Assembly: GCA_023014485.1 (NCBI GenBank)
Contig: JAJOZX010009066.1
Span: 1 to 64,000 of the forward strand
Direction: 5' to 3'
Length of the DNA: 64,000 nucleotides
From: Bathynomus jamesi
Taxonomy: Eukaryota > Arthropoda > Malacostraca > Isopoda > Cirolanidae
The notes below the pieces were generated by a model. That model searched no databases. It was not told the origin of the DNA and saw only the letters and a list, made by a program, of their open reading frames with translations. Within the stretch, counting starts at the first letter, position 1; the number at the start of each line of letters is the position of its first letter. This document shows, in pieces, positions 22,525 to 33,825 of the stretch. The position numbers and the translations under genes were made by a program.

Positions 22525-23280
22525 CAGGGTGGGCCGTAAGTTTCCATACATAGGAAAAATAAACATTTTGTTATGGACAACCATTTTTATTTATATAATA
22601 TGCTCTACATGGTTGCCATTATTTTGAAAACACATTTCAATACGTGTTCCCCACTGTTGATGAACACGCATTAGCACAGTTGACGTTATGCTTGTAATGG
22701 CGTTGGTGATACGTTCCTTTAGATGATTTATGTCTCGTATCTTTTCCTGATACACCATGGCCTTCAAGTGCCCCCAAAGATAGAAATCAAGGGGGTGAGA
22801 TCTGGGGATCTGGGAGGCCACTCCACAGGACCACGCCGACCAATCCAAGCATCCGGAAACTGCTGCTGATCCAAATACCGACGCACGTGAAGACCATAAT
22901 GAGGTGGAGCTCCATCTTGCTGGAAGTAAACTGGGAAGTTACCTTCCTCGTTTAGCAGGGATGGGAAAATCTCTTCTTGCAACATGTTAAGATACCTTTC
23001 GGCATTAAGATTTCCACTGACAAAAATTGGTCCAATAATTCTGTCACCCCATATCCCGGTCCACACCATCACTTTACCGGCACCTTGCATCTTCGTCGGA
23101 CTCAGCCAGTTAGGGTTAGCATTACTCCAATAACGTATGTTTTGCCGATTAACCTCTCCATTGACGTAAAAATTTGCTTCATCAGTAAACAAGATCTTAC
23201 GTCAAACGCATATTCTTAGGGTATCTGAAACATAAAACAAACGTTTAATTTTTCCTATGTATGGAAACTTACGGCCCACC

Positions 23281-23283
<3 letters not shown>
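22525..23283 (-). mobile_element. 759-bp Tc1/mariner-type deletion derivative, copy 1
   Basis: Terminal repeats CAGGGTGGGCCGTAAGTTTC are inverted at the two ends, next to TA. The element is the reverse complement of 31499-32259 at very high identity. Both copies lack the N-terminal third of the transposase, so this shortened form spread as a unit, presumably mobilised in trans. Confidence 0.85.
22588..23192 (-). pseudogene. Transposase C-terminal two thirds, frameshifted (copy 1)
   Basis: The minus-strand frame from 23192 starts at the first catalytic block ([11 protein letters not shown]) and continues through [10 protein letters not shown] (second Asp) and [11 protein letters not shown] missing C in a homopolymer (five where copy 2 has six) then throws it out of frame just before the third Asp in LDFYLWG, which is found in the next frame (22591-22848). 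The helix-turn-helix part is absent from the element. Confidence 0.85.

Positions 23284-23355
<72 letters not shown>
23284..23355. repeat. (AT)n microsatellite, second half of the split tract
   Basis: Continuation of the AT run after the transposon. Confidence 0.95.
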
Positions 23356-23356
<1 letters not shown>

Positions 23357-23485
23357 CTCTCTCATTTAGACAAATAATGAACTGAATTATATTTCCTTGT
23401 AAATAACAAATATATTTTTCATATTTATAATCAAAATCTATTTCACTTTGTTGAAATATTCATTATGATGAATTATATTTACCTA

Positions 23486-23489
<4 letters not shown>

Positions 23490-23539
<50 letters not shown>

Positions 23540-23549
23540 TGTGTGTGTC
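23490..23549. repeat. (GT)n microsatellite
   Basis: GT run with one interruption (GTGGTG). Confidence 0.95.
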
Positions 23550-24199
23550 CAAAAGGACAAATCTTGCTGTAAAAATTCGACATTTGGGAAACTTGCTTAT
23601 TATTAATTATGTACTCGTATAAGTACAGCTCATTCGACAAACATGGTGGTAGTATTAGCGACATATTACAATTTGGCTAAATATTGTTTTAACATTTTAT
23701 TGGTTTGAGGCAAGACACAATCTTCTGCACGTCTCAACCTTTAAGTTTTTTCATCATCTCATCTCATCTTTGTTTTTATCTGTCTGTCTGTCTTATCTAT
23801 CTAATCTATCTGTCTATCTATCCACCTATACCTTTCGACATGTCAACACATCACTCTATTCCTCTTTCCCGCAAGCCGCCCCTGAATCAATCCTTTCTCG
23901 ACCGTCGTTAACATACCATGTTCGTCTACCGAGATTCCTGCGGCCCAAATTAATAAGAGGCTCTTTGAAAGGGTCCCCGTTGGGCGAAACTCAAAGACGA
24001 TTACGAGATAACCGCATCTGAAGACGGTCTTCCTTCATTTCCGCCCTTCCGCTTTAGGTTGTAAGAATGCGGCTTCAGGGAATTAAGCGAAGGCCCGCTC
24101 TTGCTCATCCTTCCCAAGACGGAAAGACTGACAAAATTACGAGCATATGACCCTAATATTCTCTCTCTTTCTTTCTGTAAATTTCATTTGTTTTCCTTC

Positions 24200-24203
<4 letters not shown>
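23550..24203. other. No gene; pyrimidine-rich CTGT/TCTA tract near 23780
   Basis: TCTGTCTGTCTG and CTATCTATCC runs at 23776-23830. The remainder carries no motif that I recognise. Confidence 0.4.

Positions 24204-24240
<37 letters not shown>
24204..24240. repeat. (GA)n at the 3' end of LINE B copy 3
   Basis: GA run touching the LINE B 3' terminus (complement of CCTTGTAACTTG). Confidence 0.95.
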
Positions 24241-24242
<2 letters not shown>

Positions 24243-25336
24243 AGTTACAAGGAAAAGAAGTACCTCAAAAGGCCTTGCGGCCCATACCGAGGAGGTACCA
24301 ATGGCAACGGGTGCCAGGGAAAATTTTGTGAAAGTTTATTTTTCTTTCAACTATCCTAGCAGTAGTAGAAAACTGGATTGAAAAGTAGAAGGCTCTCTCC
24401 CCACCCTCCGCCCTCCCTGCCAGAGGCAGGTACGGAAAAGGTTGAAGAAAATACCTTGACCCTGGAAAAGTAGCCAAGGAAATTTTACAGGAAAGTGGAG
24501 AATATATAAATAGCTCTATATTTAGCTTGCTCACAGAGACACCGAGCAAGCGAACTCCTGCAGAGTTTTCTGAGGTTTTAATCTTAAACTATGAGTGTGT
24601 TCAGTACTTTGTCTAGCCTATTTTTAAACAGATTTACACTTTGACTGGAAACAACCTCTGAGGGAAGTTGGTTCCAGATATTAACTATTTTATAGGAAAA
24701 GAAATTTCCGCAGACTGAGGTCCTAAATGTCTTTACACACTCAAATAGTGTGCAAGATTTGGTCTAACCTTTTCTTGAACTGATCCACAGAGGAACTGTT
24801 CACAACTCCGAAGGTAACCTGTTCCATGTGTCACAGATCTTATACGTAAAGTAATTCCCACACACACTAGTCCTAAACCGTTTCAAATCCAACTTCCAAC
24901 CATTGTTGCGAGTTGGGTTATCATTTAAACTAAACATACTTCTAAAATCGACATCGTTGAACCCTCGTAAGAGCTTGAAAACCTCGATCAGTTGACCGCG
25001 CAGCCTCCGACTTTCAAGCGAAAACAAGTTCAGGGCGCGTAACCGTCGATTGTAGCCCATATGCCTAACGGAAGGGATTAACTTTGTGGCCCTCGCCTGC
25101 ACTCGCTCCAGCCTCTCAATATCTTTCCTGAGGGTGGGCGAGCAGAACTGCACAGCATACTCCAGGTACGGCCGAACAAGGGAATTGTACAGTGAGAGCA
25201 CAATCTCCTTGTTCCGAAACTGAAATTGCCTCCTGATATAACCCAATAGTTTCTGGGCTTTCTTTTCCACCTCTACACACTGTTTCGTAAACTTAAGGTC
25301 GCTGCTAATTAGCACACCCAAGTCCTTTTCTAAATC

Positions 25337-25338
<2 letters not shown>
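24241..25338 (-). mobile_element. LINE B copy 3, 5'-truncated, bounded by (GA)n on both sides
   Basis: Contains the LINE B thumb/C-terminal coding region and the complete 3' UTR on the minus strand. Its 5' junction falls in (GA)n at 25339 and its 3' end at (GA)n 24240, so in element orientation (TC)n lies both upstream and downstream. Confidence 0.85.
24800..25321 (-). pseudogene. LINE B ORF2 C-terminal fragment
   Basis: A 173-residue open frame covers the region after the FADD box: GVLISSDLKFTKQCVEVEKK, then [40 protein letters not shown] and WKLDLKRFRTSVCGNYFTYK. This is the thumb and C-terminal domain of a CR1-like ORF2. It is the best-preserved LINE B reading frame in the window and corrects the frameshifted version at 13011-13593. 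No catalytic residue is included, so it cannot be functional. Confidence 0.85.
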
Positions 25339-25396
<58 letters not shown>

Positions 25397-25404
25397 AGAG
25401 AGAA
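25339..25404. repeat. (GA)n at the 5' junction of LINE B copy 3
   Basis: GA run with GAGGAG interruptions. Confidence 0.95.
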
Positions 25405-25920
25405 CCTACAGGAATAAAATAAACAAACGGGTTCGTGCAAAATTTTACAACCAGGGAATATATAGTTTATATCAGGAGACCACGAAGCTAAAATTGCTGA
25501 AAAGATGCCTCATACTGTTGGTGCTCTCAAATGCAACCAAGAAGACTGTCACCTGCATTTAACCTAACTGCGCCTAATCTAACATAGTGTAACCAAACTG
25601 CACCTAACCTAGCCTAAGATAACCTAACTTCACTTAACCTAAACCAAACCGCAGGACACTTGTCTTGTCGACGAAATGTGCATGGCCGGTAGAGCCGGAT
25701 GTATGGTATCATAGTTAAAACTGAAAAATGTTTCACAATTGTATTTGATTTAACTCGTTTTAAAACTATCACAAAAACTGGAGTTGGCTACTCGGGCCTT
25801 CTATGAAGCAATACATCTACATCCTTCTTAGCTTCTTGTAATTTTGCGCAACTCTCTTAATGAACTCGAATGCAGCGCGTTCATCTTTGGTGGCTTCCCG
25901 TGTGTGTCCGGTACGTTCAG
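25405..25920. other. No gene; degenerate CCTAA stretch at 25556-25660
   Basis: Repeated AACCTAACT and CACCTAACC units of telomere-like composition. No coding motif. Confidence 0.4.
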
Positions 25921-25924
25921 TCCT

Positions 25925-26348
25925 TCAATCGATATACTCAATTACTTCATTCACATGATCAGGGCTAAAGGTCGAAAAATAACGCTCAACTGTAGTTGTT
26001 GCGACTGGAAACAACAAGAGATGAATTCCTACCTCTTTCATTCCAGGAAACATATCACAAGGATCAGGTCGACTAACGAGTGATGATAAAAAGAAATTTA
26101 AGTTCAAATTCTTCATTCATTCGTCGTATGATATTCCACTCTGTGTTCAAATTCTCTATTCTGTCCTGATCACATGACAGCCCCATTGTTGGTAGTGCCT
26201 CACTCACTCCAGTCAACTGTCGGTGTTTTATAAGACAGACATCTTTAAAACCTACACAAAAGTTGAGTAGAATCCGAGCGGCGGGGGAGGTGATGGGGAA
26301 GTTCAGGGAGGGGTGAGGGGTGTAGTGAAATCCATGATAAACACGCAT
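25925..26348 (-). pseudogene. hAT transposase C-terminal fragment
   Basis: On the minus strand, 26348 to 26073 encodes a linker region (DRIENLNTEWNIIR), and 26116-25925 encodes LLLFPVATTTVERYFSTFSP followed by DHVNEVIEYID. The latter is the hAT dimerisation domain (PVATTTVERSFS..., DHVN). The two frames overlap with a shift. Neither terminal repeats nor the N-terminal part were found, so this is a fragment. It is a different hAT lineage from the one at 17378-18727, whose domain reads IPMTTSEAERRHS. Confidence 0.7.
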
Positions 26349-26529
26349 ACAATAGAAGCGTTGCTCGTCGAAAACATTTGTTCATAAAGATACATGTAAA
26401 ACGCGGATTCGAATGGTTCAAAGAAATGATTCACAAGCATCCTTTTGAACTTTGAAAGTCGATTCATTTTTCAGACGAGTCTCCGTTCCACTGATACATA
26501 CATATATATATATATATACATATATATAT

Positions 26530-26880
26530 ATCGTAAAGAACGACGCTTGTATAGGAGATATTCCGCGCAAGACGAGAGAGAGAGAGAACGAAACAAATGA
26601 AAAAATGAGGTAACCACCCGGGAATCGAACCCGGGATCTTCCGATTGCCGGTCAGATGCGAGTATGTAGAAGAATTACGGCATTTGGAAGTGAGGCCCAT
26701 GGTGTAATGGTATCGCATCTGACCGGCAATCGGAAGATCCCGGGTTCGATTCCTGGGTGGTTACCTCATTTTTCATTTGTTTCGTTCTCTCTCTCTCGTC
26801 TTGCGCGGAATATCTCCTATACAAGCGTCGTCTTTACGTTATTTATACTGCGTGTTCTTTGCAGTTGAATGTGTGTATAT
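26530..26880. mobile_element. tRNA-headed SINE, palindromic (inverted) pair
   Basis: A complete plus-strand copy has its tRNA-like head at 26692-26767 (B box GGTTCGATTCC) and the SINE tail to about 26870. To its left a minus-strand copy (26530-26660) has lost the 5' half of its head. The two heads face each other across ~30 bp. Relative to the 1.4-2.5 kb family, the head keeps the GAGG/CCTC closing stem and changes CCG/CGG to CCA/TGG, which preserves pairing. Confidence 0.75.
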
Positions 26881-26917
26881 ATATATATATATATGTGAGA
26901 CGGACGAACGCATATAT

Positions 26918-27165
26918 AGTGTTTTAACAAAAGTAAATAGACACCACGATGAGTGTCTTTAATAACAAATGGCAAAAGTCATCAATATGATGACAGAACG
27001 TGTCAGCTTTACATAATGCAAAGGGGAAAGGGGAAAGGGGAAAGCAACACGATTTTAAATATTTTTTACATAATTCAATTAATTTATTATTTACTCTTTC
27101 ATCATCAAATCAAAAACTAGGAAAAAAAACTCCGAAAGTATTTATTTACTTGTCAACCCTCTGTA
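26918..27165. mobile_element. Tc1-type MITE, copy 1
   Basis: Ends ACAAAAGTAAATAGACAC and TATTTATTTACTTGTCAACC are inverted relatives. The interior matches 30172-30405, including AATGGCAAAAGTCATCAAT and AGCAACACGATTTTAAATAT. Both are non-coding derivatives; in the longer ends of copy 2 the termini read CAGAGGGTTGACAAAAGTAA. Confidence 0.7.
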
Positions 27166-27934
27166 GGTATGGAAAAGTCAAATCAAGCCTACAAAGAGTC
27201 CTGTTTACAGCCGCCAATACAACATGAAGATTTTATCCGTTATGGTGTAGGCAGCAATATGAGATGCCGGAAAGAAAGGCCTGATATTTATCGAGGAAAT
27301 ACATATTCTTACTTGAATACCATCTTTATTTTCATTGTTACATAAAAAAAAAAAACACCAGTTTAACAAACACGAATTGCAAGAAGACTGTGCATCCTTT
27401 CACATACCAGCTGAAGACAAAAAAATGTTTAGAAATTCTTCCTTACATGCTACAAGAATCCCAGATATGAATCTTAGTGAGTAAGTGTGGGACCATTTTG
27501 ACGTAGTAAAATGATTTACATCATCACCTCTTCCAAGAAACTCTTCTAGAGGGATGTTGCCATACTAGTTTCAGCAATTTATTAACAATGCCATTTTGTT
27601 CCTGTACCAATTTAAATTGTAAAATTCAACAAGCGAGAGTGCCACAAAATAAATTATAACGTTTATATATATATACTTTTTGAAAAAATGAAGGGAACAT
27701 AAATGATAACACGTTCATCCTTAGTTAACGAGCGCGTTATCAACGACTCATCTTCAAAATTTGTGTATTACTTTCAAAAGCTAATCATAATTCACAAGTA
27801 TCTTAACCCCAAACGCAATGTTTGTAAGCACCATTGAGTTGTTTTAATATCAATGCTCCGAGTCTGTTTTTCTATAATTTTAAACACCGCTTCGGAAAGT
27901 GATAGGTTTATATTTTAGGAATAATTAGAAATCG
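27166..27934. other. No recognisable gene
   Basis: A stretch near 27360-27560 has a weak resemblance to a decayed transposase 3' half (AGGATGTTGCC..., ...CAATTTATTAAC), but no motif is firm enough to annotate. Confidence 0.3.
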
Positions 27935-28190
27935 ATACTTTCCTGTTATCCCAGACTCCAGACGTTTTGCCGAAAACATCACAACTTAACCTAACCAAAT
28001 GTCAAGGGCATACAGTTGACCTAACCGTATTTCTTGTATGTCCATAATGAGACTTTAAAATAATAATAATAATAATAAGAGAAAAACCTGTGCTTTCCCG
28101 TTAGGTCATCTGTATGCCCTTGACCATTGGTTAGGTTAAGTTGTGATATTTTCGGCAAAAAGTCTGGGGTCCGGGATAACAGGAAAGTAC
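27935..28190. mobile_element. Palindromic MITE A with the shared core
   Basis: Inverted ends TACTTTCCTGTTATCCCAGA and TCCGGGATAACAGGAAAGTA. Inside each arm is the core CACAACTTAACCTAACCAA with TCAAGGGCATACAGTTGACC. (AAT)n fills the centre. It is non-coding. Confidence 0.8.
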
Positions 28191-28507
28191 CTAGAAATCT
28201 AATACAGTATATGGCTATTTAGAAATCTGATGTGCTTAGATATATATAAACCGTTATTGCTCTGTTTGCGCATGCATCTTGTCCTGTTTGTCAGTTGAAA
28301 TTTGTAGTTTAAAGAGAAAGTCGTGGAAGAAGTGGCTACATAACAATTAATTTACAGCGAGTTCATTAAGGCTTGTATTTTAATTAGTTATCGAAATATA
28401 ATACAGTATATGATAAACATATACTTAAATTTGGTTCTTAATGAATATACATTTGCATTAATATACGTTATAACATATTACGAGTTTCTTAAATCTATAT
28501 TTAGATC

Positions 28508-28710
28508 GGATCACCTGAAGATCAGGGCCCCCAGCCTTCTTAAGTTAGCTTTATAAGGCTAACTAACGAAAATATCACGACCTAACCTAACCAATCGTCA
28601 AGGGCGTACAGTTGACCTAACGATTGGTTACGTTAGGTAGTGATATTTTCGTTAGTTAGCCTTATAAGGCTAACTAGAGAAGGCTGGGGGCCCTGATCTT
28701 CAGGTGATCC
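28508..28710. mobile_element. Palindromic MITE B, 203 bp, with 8-bp target duplication
   Basis: Ends GGATCACCTGAAGATCAGGG and its complement, nearly full-length self-complementarity, and TTTAGATC duplicated exactly at 28500-28507 and 28711-28718. A second copy of this end type is at 38079-38282. The core CACGACCTAACCTAACCAAT, then GTCAAGGGCGTACAGTTGAC, is shared with MITEs A, C and D. Confidence 0.9.
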
Positions 28711-28847
28711 TTTAGATCTAATAAGAATAACGAAGCAATTATGGGAGCAAGTGTAGTTTACGTCGCCCTGTGGTGCCTACTGTAGTTTACGTTCCCCTAT
28801 ATTATCCTAGTGTAGTTTGCGTTCCCCAACTTTGTCCGCGTATATCT

Positions 28848-28903
28848 AATCAAATAAAACGTTAAAACTAACGAAAATATTATGACACCCTAATTAATCG
28901 TCA

Positions 28904-28975
<72 letters not shown>

Positions 28976-29027
28976 TGACGATTGGTTATGTCGTAATATT
29001 TTCGTTAGTTTTAACATTTTATTTGAC
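28848..29027. mobile_element. Palindromic MITE C with (AT)n at its centre
   Basis: Arms GTTAAAACTAACGAAAATAT and the complement ATATTTTCGTTAGTTTTAAC enclose an (AT)n tract at 28914-28972, which sits exactly at the dyad. Confidence 0.8.
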
Positions 29028-29282
29028 GGATTCATTTAAAAATGTCTACTAAAGATCCTAGTGTAGTTTACGTTCCCCAACTTTGACCGAGTGTAGTTTG
29101 TCCCCCCTTTTGCGTCAGGGAGACGTAAACTACACTCGCTCCCAGTTATGTAATCTTCTTAACATTATAAGGTCAGATGAAAAGGAAGACCTGCAATTTA
29201 TCAAGTATACTATTTCACATTTTTATTTTCGGAGTATCAAAACATTTGTAAAAAACGGAAATAAAGAATTTAAACTTACAGG

Positions 29283-29594
29283 TTATAAATTTGGACCTTT
29301 TCCAGTTTGTGTACCGTTTTTCATATAATTTATTTTTGAGAATATTTTTGTTAAAACTAACGAAAATATCACGACTTAACCTAACCAATTAATTATCAAG
29401 GGCGTACAGTTGATCTATTATTAATAAACATTGTTTGTTTCTGGAATAGTATTTACTATTTACTAATAGATCAACTGTACGCTCTTGATAATTGGTTAGG
29501 TTAAGTCGTGATATTTTCGTTAGTTTTAACAAAAATATTCTCAAAAATAAATTATATGAAAAACGGTACACAAACTGGAAAAGGTCCATAAATT
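29283..29594. mobile_element. Palindromic MITE D, ~150-bp arms
   Basis: The left arm starts TTATAAATTTGGACCTTTTC and the right arm ends GAAAAGGTCCATAAATTT. The inner arms carry AACGAAAATATCACGACTTA and AAGGGCGTACAGTTGATC, the core common to MITEs A to C. Confidence 0.8.
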
Positions 29595-29630
29595 TTCTTC
29601 CTTTCTTTAAACGCGCTAAGAATTTACTCA

Positions 29631-30000
29631 GTATGGGGAAAAATTGGGGGTCGGAGGAAATTTGGTATGGGAAAAAATTGGGGGTCGGAGGAAATTCGGT
29701 ATGGAAAAAAATTGGGGGTCGGAGGAAATTCGGTATGGAAAAAAATTGGGGGTCGGAGAAAATTTGGTATGGGGAAAAATTGGGGGTCGGAGAAAATTTG
29801 GTATGGGGAAAAATTGGGGGTCGGAGAAAATTCGGTATGGAAAAAAATTGGGGGTCGGAGAAAATTCGGTTTGGGGAAAAATTGGGGGTCGGAGAAAATT
29901 CGGTATGGGGAAAAATTGGGGGTCGGAGAAAATTCGGTATGGGAAAAAATTGGGGGTCGGAGAAAATTCAGTATGGGGAAAAATTGGGGGTCGGAGAAAA
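29631..30000 (+). repeat. 34-bp minisatellite, about eleven copies
   Basis: The unit starts TATGGGGAAAAATTGGGGGT and continues CGGAGAAAATTCGG; successive GGGGGTCGG blocks are 34 bp apart. The unit lacks stop codons in several frames, so the array is open in multiple frames on both strands (Lys-Asn-Trp-Gly or Pro-Phe-rich proteins). I regard these as non-coding. Confidence 0.95.
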
Positions 30001-30171
30001 TGTTCAGAAAAATGTTTAGCAATGTAAAACTGTATTTCATTTCTAAACTTATTAAAAATGTCTTTGGTAGATTTCAAACATATTCAGATTCTTAACAATG
30101 TGAAAAAAGTAGGGTAAGAAGTGTTTGAAAAAGCATTCATACTTTCAACATTGTTTTTACAGGGTACATGC

Positions 30172-30405
30172 AGTGTGTTGACAAAAGTAAAGAGACAGTA
30201 CGATGAGTGACCTCAAGAACAAATGGCAAAGCTCATCAATGGAATGCCAGAACGTGTGTCACCTTTACATAATGGAAAGGGGAAATCAACACGATTCTAA
30301 ATATATTTATTCAATAAATCTGTTATTATTTATTCACTTTTATTATCAAATAAAAAATATGGAAGAAACTGAAGGTGTCTATTTACTTTTGTCAACCCTC
30401 TGTTT
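30172..30405. mobile_element. Tc1-type MITE, copy 2
   Basis: Left end CAGTGTGTTGACAAAAGTAA and right end TTTACTTTTGTCAACCCTCTG (first 20 bases) are inverted repeats. The body matches 26918-27165. Confidence 0.75.
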
Positions 30406-31060
30406 ATGAACTTGTTATTTACTTTTAATAGGCTTCCAAAAATTGACAACTACAGATGGGCATTCTGACATCATATCGAACCAAGATTCTTTCCATTAAT
30501 ACACCTCCACTTATATACTTAGACCGAATTGAGTTTAATAACATTACCTAAAGTTGCCATATTTAAAAACAGTACGGCGAATACTTCCACTGGAGTGTGG
30601 AAATCTAATGAAGTTGCTAACCTGAAGAAAAGACGAGAACTCTCGATGGGTCAACAAAATACTCGTACAATTCTGCCACTTTATCGCGTTATAAATAACT
30701 GGAAAAGTTCATTAGGATAAAAAAATATTACCATTTCTAAATAGATTGAATATAATTTTCCATAAAATCCAGAATGAATTAATGGAAATCCATAACCACG
30801 TTATTTTTTCCATAAATTTGTTGTTTGGTAATTAGCATTTTTGCCGTTTTAACATTTTTCATTTTAACAAACTGTAAAAATTAAATATTTTGAACAAACT
30901 TAATTAAATTTTATTATTACAAATGAAGGCAAAAAATGTTTGAAAATTTGTTAAAATGGTTGTGCCAGTGTTGAGTGAATTTCAGACATGTCTACGTTTG
31001 CTAATGCGTATACAAAACTCTTACTTGCGTACACACACACACACGAGGAGTTTGATGGTC

Positions 31061-31120
<60 letters not shown>

Positions 31121-31346
31121 TGTGTGTTTAAAAAACCATTTTAAAACCACACAATAAAAAGTTTTCAAATTTCTTGCTTTAAGATAAAAGCTTTATTCAT
31201 TCCTTCCTCTCTCTTTCTCTCTCACAAACAGAAGAGGGACAATCGTCGAAGTATACTCAAGAAACCTTCGTTATAAAGAATATTTTATATAATGTCCTTT
31301 AATGAACCTCAACTATAAAGAATAATTTTAAATCTTTAATCTCCAA

Positions 31347-31351
<5 letters not shown>
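30406..31351. other. No gene; (GA)n at 31065-31118
   Basis: AT-rich sequence, a short (AC)n and a GA run. Open frames here have no recognisable domain. Confidence 0.45.
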
Positions 31352-31412
<61 letters not shown>

Positions 31413-31460
31413 CATATATATATATAACATATATATATATATAACATATATATATATAAC

Positions 31461-31493
<33 letters not shown>

Positions 31494-31498
31494 ATATA
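31352..31498. repeat. (AT)n microsatellite with AACATATATATAT higher-order units
   Basis: The tract changes from plain AT to a 14-16-bp repeat with AAC at regular spacing. The Tc1/mariner-type copy 2 follows at once. Confidence 0.9.
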
Positions 31499-32259
31499 CA
31501 GGGTGGGCCGTAAGTTTCCATACATAGGAAAAATTAAACGTTTGTTTTTATGTTTCAGATACCCTAAGAATATGCGTTTGACGTAAGATCTTGTTTACTG
31601 ATGAAGCAAATTTTTACGTCAATGGAGAGGTTAATCGGCAAAACATACGTTATTGGAGTAATGCTAACCCTAACTGGCTGAGTCCGACGAAGATGCAAGG
31701 TGCCGGTAAAGTGATGGTGTGGGCCAGGATATGGGGTGACAGAATTATTGGACCAATTTTTGTCAGTGGAAATCTTAATGCCGAAAGGTATCTTAACATG
31801 TTGCAAGAAGAGATTTTCCCATCCCTGCTAAACGAGGAAGGTAACTTCCCAGTTTACTTCCAGCAAGATGGAGCTCCACCTCATTATGGTCTTCACGTGC
31901 GTCGGTATTTGGATCAGCAGCAGTTTCCGGATGCTTGGATTGGTCGGCGTGGTCCTGTGGAGTGGCCTCCCAGATCCCCAGATCTCACCCCCCTTGATTT
32001 CTATCTTTGGGGGCACTTGAAGGCCATGGTGTATCAGGAAAAGATACGAGACATAAATCATCTAAAGGAACGTATCACCAACGCCATTACAAGCATAACG
32101 TCAACTGTGCTAATGCGTGTTCATCAACAGTGGGGAACACGTATTGAAATGTGTTTTCAAAACAATGGCAACCATGTAGAGCATATTATATAAATAAAAT
32201 GGTTGTCCATAAAAAAAAAAATTATTTTTCCTATGTATGGAAACTTACGGCCCACCCTG
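31499..32259 (+). mobile_element. 761-bp Tc1/mariner-type deletion derivative, copy 2
   Basis: Terminal repeats CAGGGTGGGCCGTAAGTTTC and the complement, inserted in an (AT)n tract. Nearly identical to copy 1 (22525-23283) in opposite orientation. It contains one open transposase frame. Confidence 0.9.
31591..32193 (+). CDS. Truncated Tc1/mariner-type transposase (200 aa, catalytic domain)
   Basis: The frame starts at the first catalytic block ([11 protein letters not shown], Asp at residue 3) and holds the second ([12 protein letters not shown]) and third ([19 protein letters not shown]) blocks. By my count 42 residues separate the second Asp from the Asp of PLDFY, longer than mariner DD34D and close to the DD41D-like clades. 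It ends normally at VEHII. The N-terminal DNA-binding region (about 100 residues or more) is missing from the element, with a stop just upstream in frame. All three acidic residues are present, so a catalytic fragment could be made, but without a DNA-binding domain it should not mobilise anything alone. The valine-to-stop frame is intact, unlike copy 1. Confidence 0.75.
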   Translation: MFTDEANFYVNGEVNRQNIRYWSNANPNWLSPTKMQGAGKVMVWARIWGDRIIGPIFVSGNLNAERYLNMLQEEIFPSLLNEEGNFPVYFQQDGAPPHYGLHVRRYLDQQQFPDAWIGRRGPVEWPPRSPDLTPLDFYLWGHLKAMVYQEKIRDINHLKERITNAITSITSTVLMRVHQQWGTRIEMCFQNNGNHVEHII

Positions 32260-32261
32260 TA

Positions 32262-33030
<769 letters not shown>

Positions 33031-33244
33031 TGCTGCAAACCCACAAGGAAAAGTAAAATGATTCCAAGGCCTTTCGTGTATTCAAAGCTACACCTCGTCA
33101 GGGAATGAAGATAAAAGGCGAGATGCCCATAAATATATACAACGTACATCATCTCGCCTTTTATCTTCATTCCCTGACGAGGTGTAGCTTTGAATACACG
33201 AAAGGCCTTGGAATCGTTTTTCTTTTTCCTTGTGGGTTTGCAGC
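33031..33244. mobile_element. Foldback element, ~95-bp arms
   Basis: Left arm TGCTGCAAACCCACAAGGAA and right arm ending TTCCTTGTGGGTTTGCAGCA. The arms are almost exact complements through CGCCTTTTATCTTCATTCCC, leaving a loop of about 25 bp. No coding capacity. Confidence 0.85.
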
Positions 33245-33309
33245 ATTCATTCATTTCACGTGTTTTATTGTGAAATTCATCCCATATATATATATATATA
33301 CGAAAGAGA

Positions 33310-33600
33310 GAGAGAGAATTACAGGCTAACAAAGACCCCAAGATCCACTCTAGGCTAGTCCAAGAAGGAAGTAAAAAAGTTAGAAATAGCCATAAAAAAA
33401 ACACTGAAAACTTATACCCTGCTTACACTTATAGACGTGTAAAGCTTTCACGCGGGAATAGTAGTAATAGTAAAGTATAAAACATACAAGGCTCTCTCTC
33501 TCTCTCTCCTCCGCCAGCCACTACTGACAGAAAAGAGTGGTGAAAGAAGATTTATAGGAAAGTAAGAAAAAGTATAATGAAGAGAATAGTTTCAAGGTTC
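33310..33600 (+). repeat. Dispersed repeat (family C), second copy
   Basis: AACAAAGACCCCAAGATCCA and later CTCCGCCAGCCACTACTGAC match 10953-11140 in order. A (TC)n run replaces the middle. AGTATAATGAAGAGAATAG near the end also recurs at 52088. Confidence 0.5.
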
Positions 33601-33825
33601 ATTCACACCACGCGTACACTTATCTCGTGTACTCAGTTACGCATTTGAAGACAGCGGAAAATAAAGGGTAGCATGAGTACTAAACTACTGATCTAATCTA
33701 CAGCATCCATATTTTTAAGGAATTTTTTATTTATTTATTATCTATAAGTCATCATTTCGTCCTTACATCATTTCTCCATAGTTTGCCAAAGCCACCGTAT
33801 TGAAGATTTATCATATAGTGATTTA

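Noticed and set aside
29492..30095. Glycine/lysine- or proline/phenylalanine-rich proteins of 127-175 residues in several frames
   Set aside because: All come from a 34-bp minisatellite without stops; no start context, splice signal or domain favours one frame.
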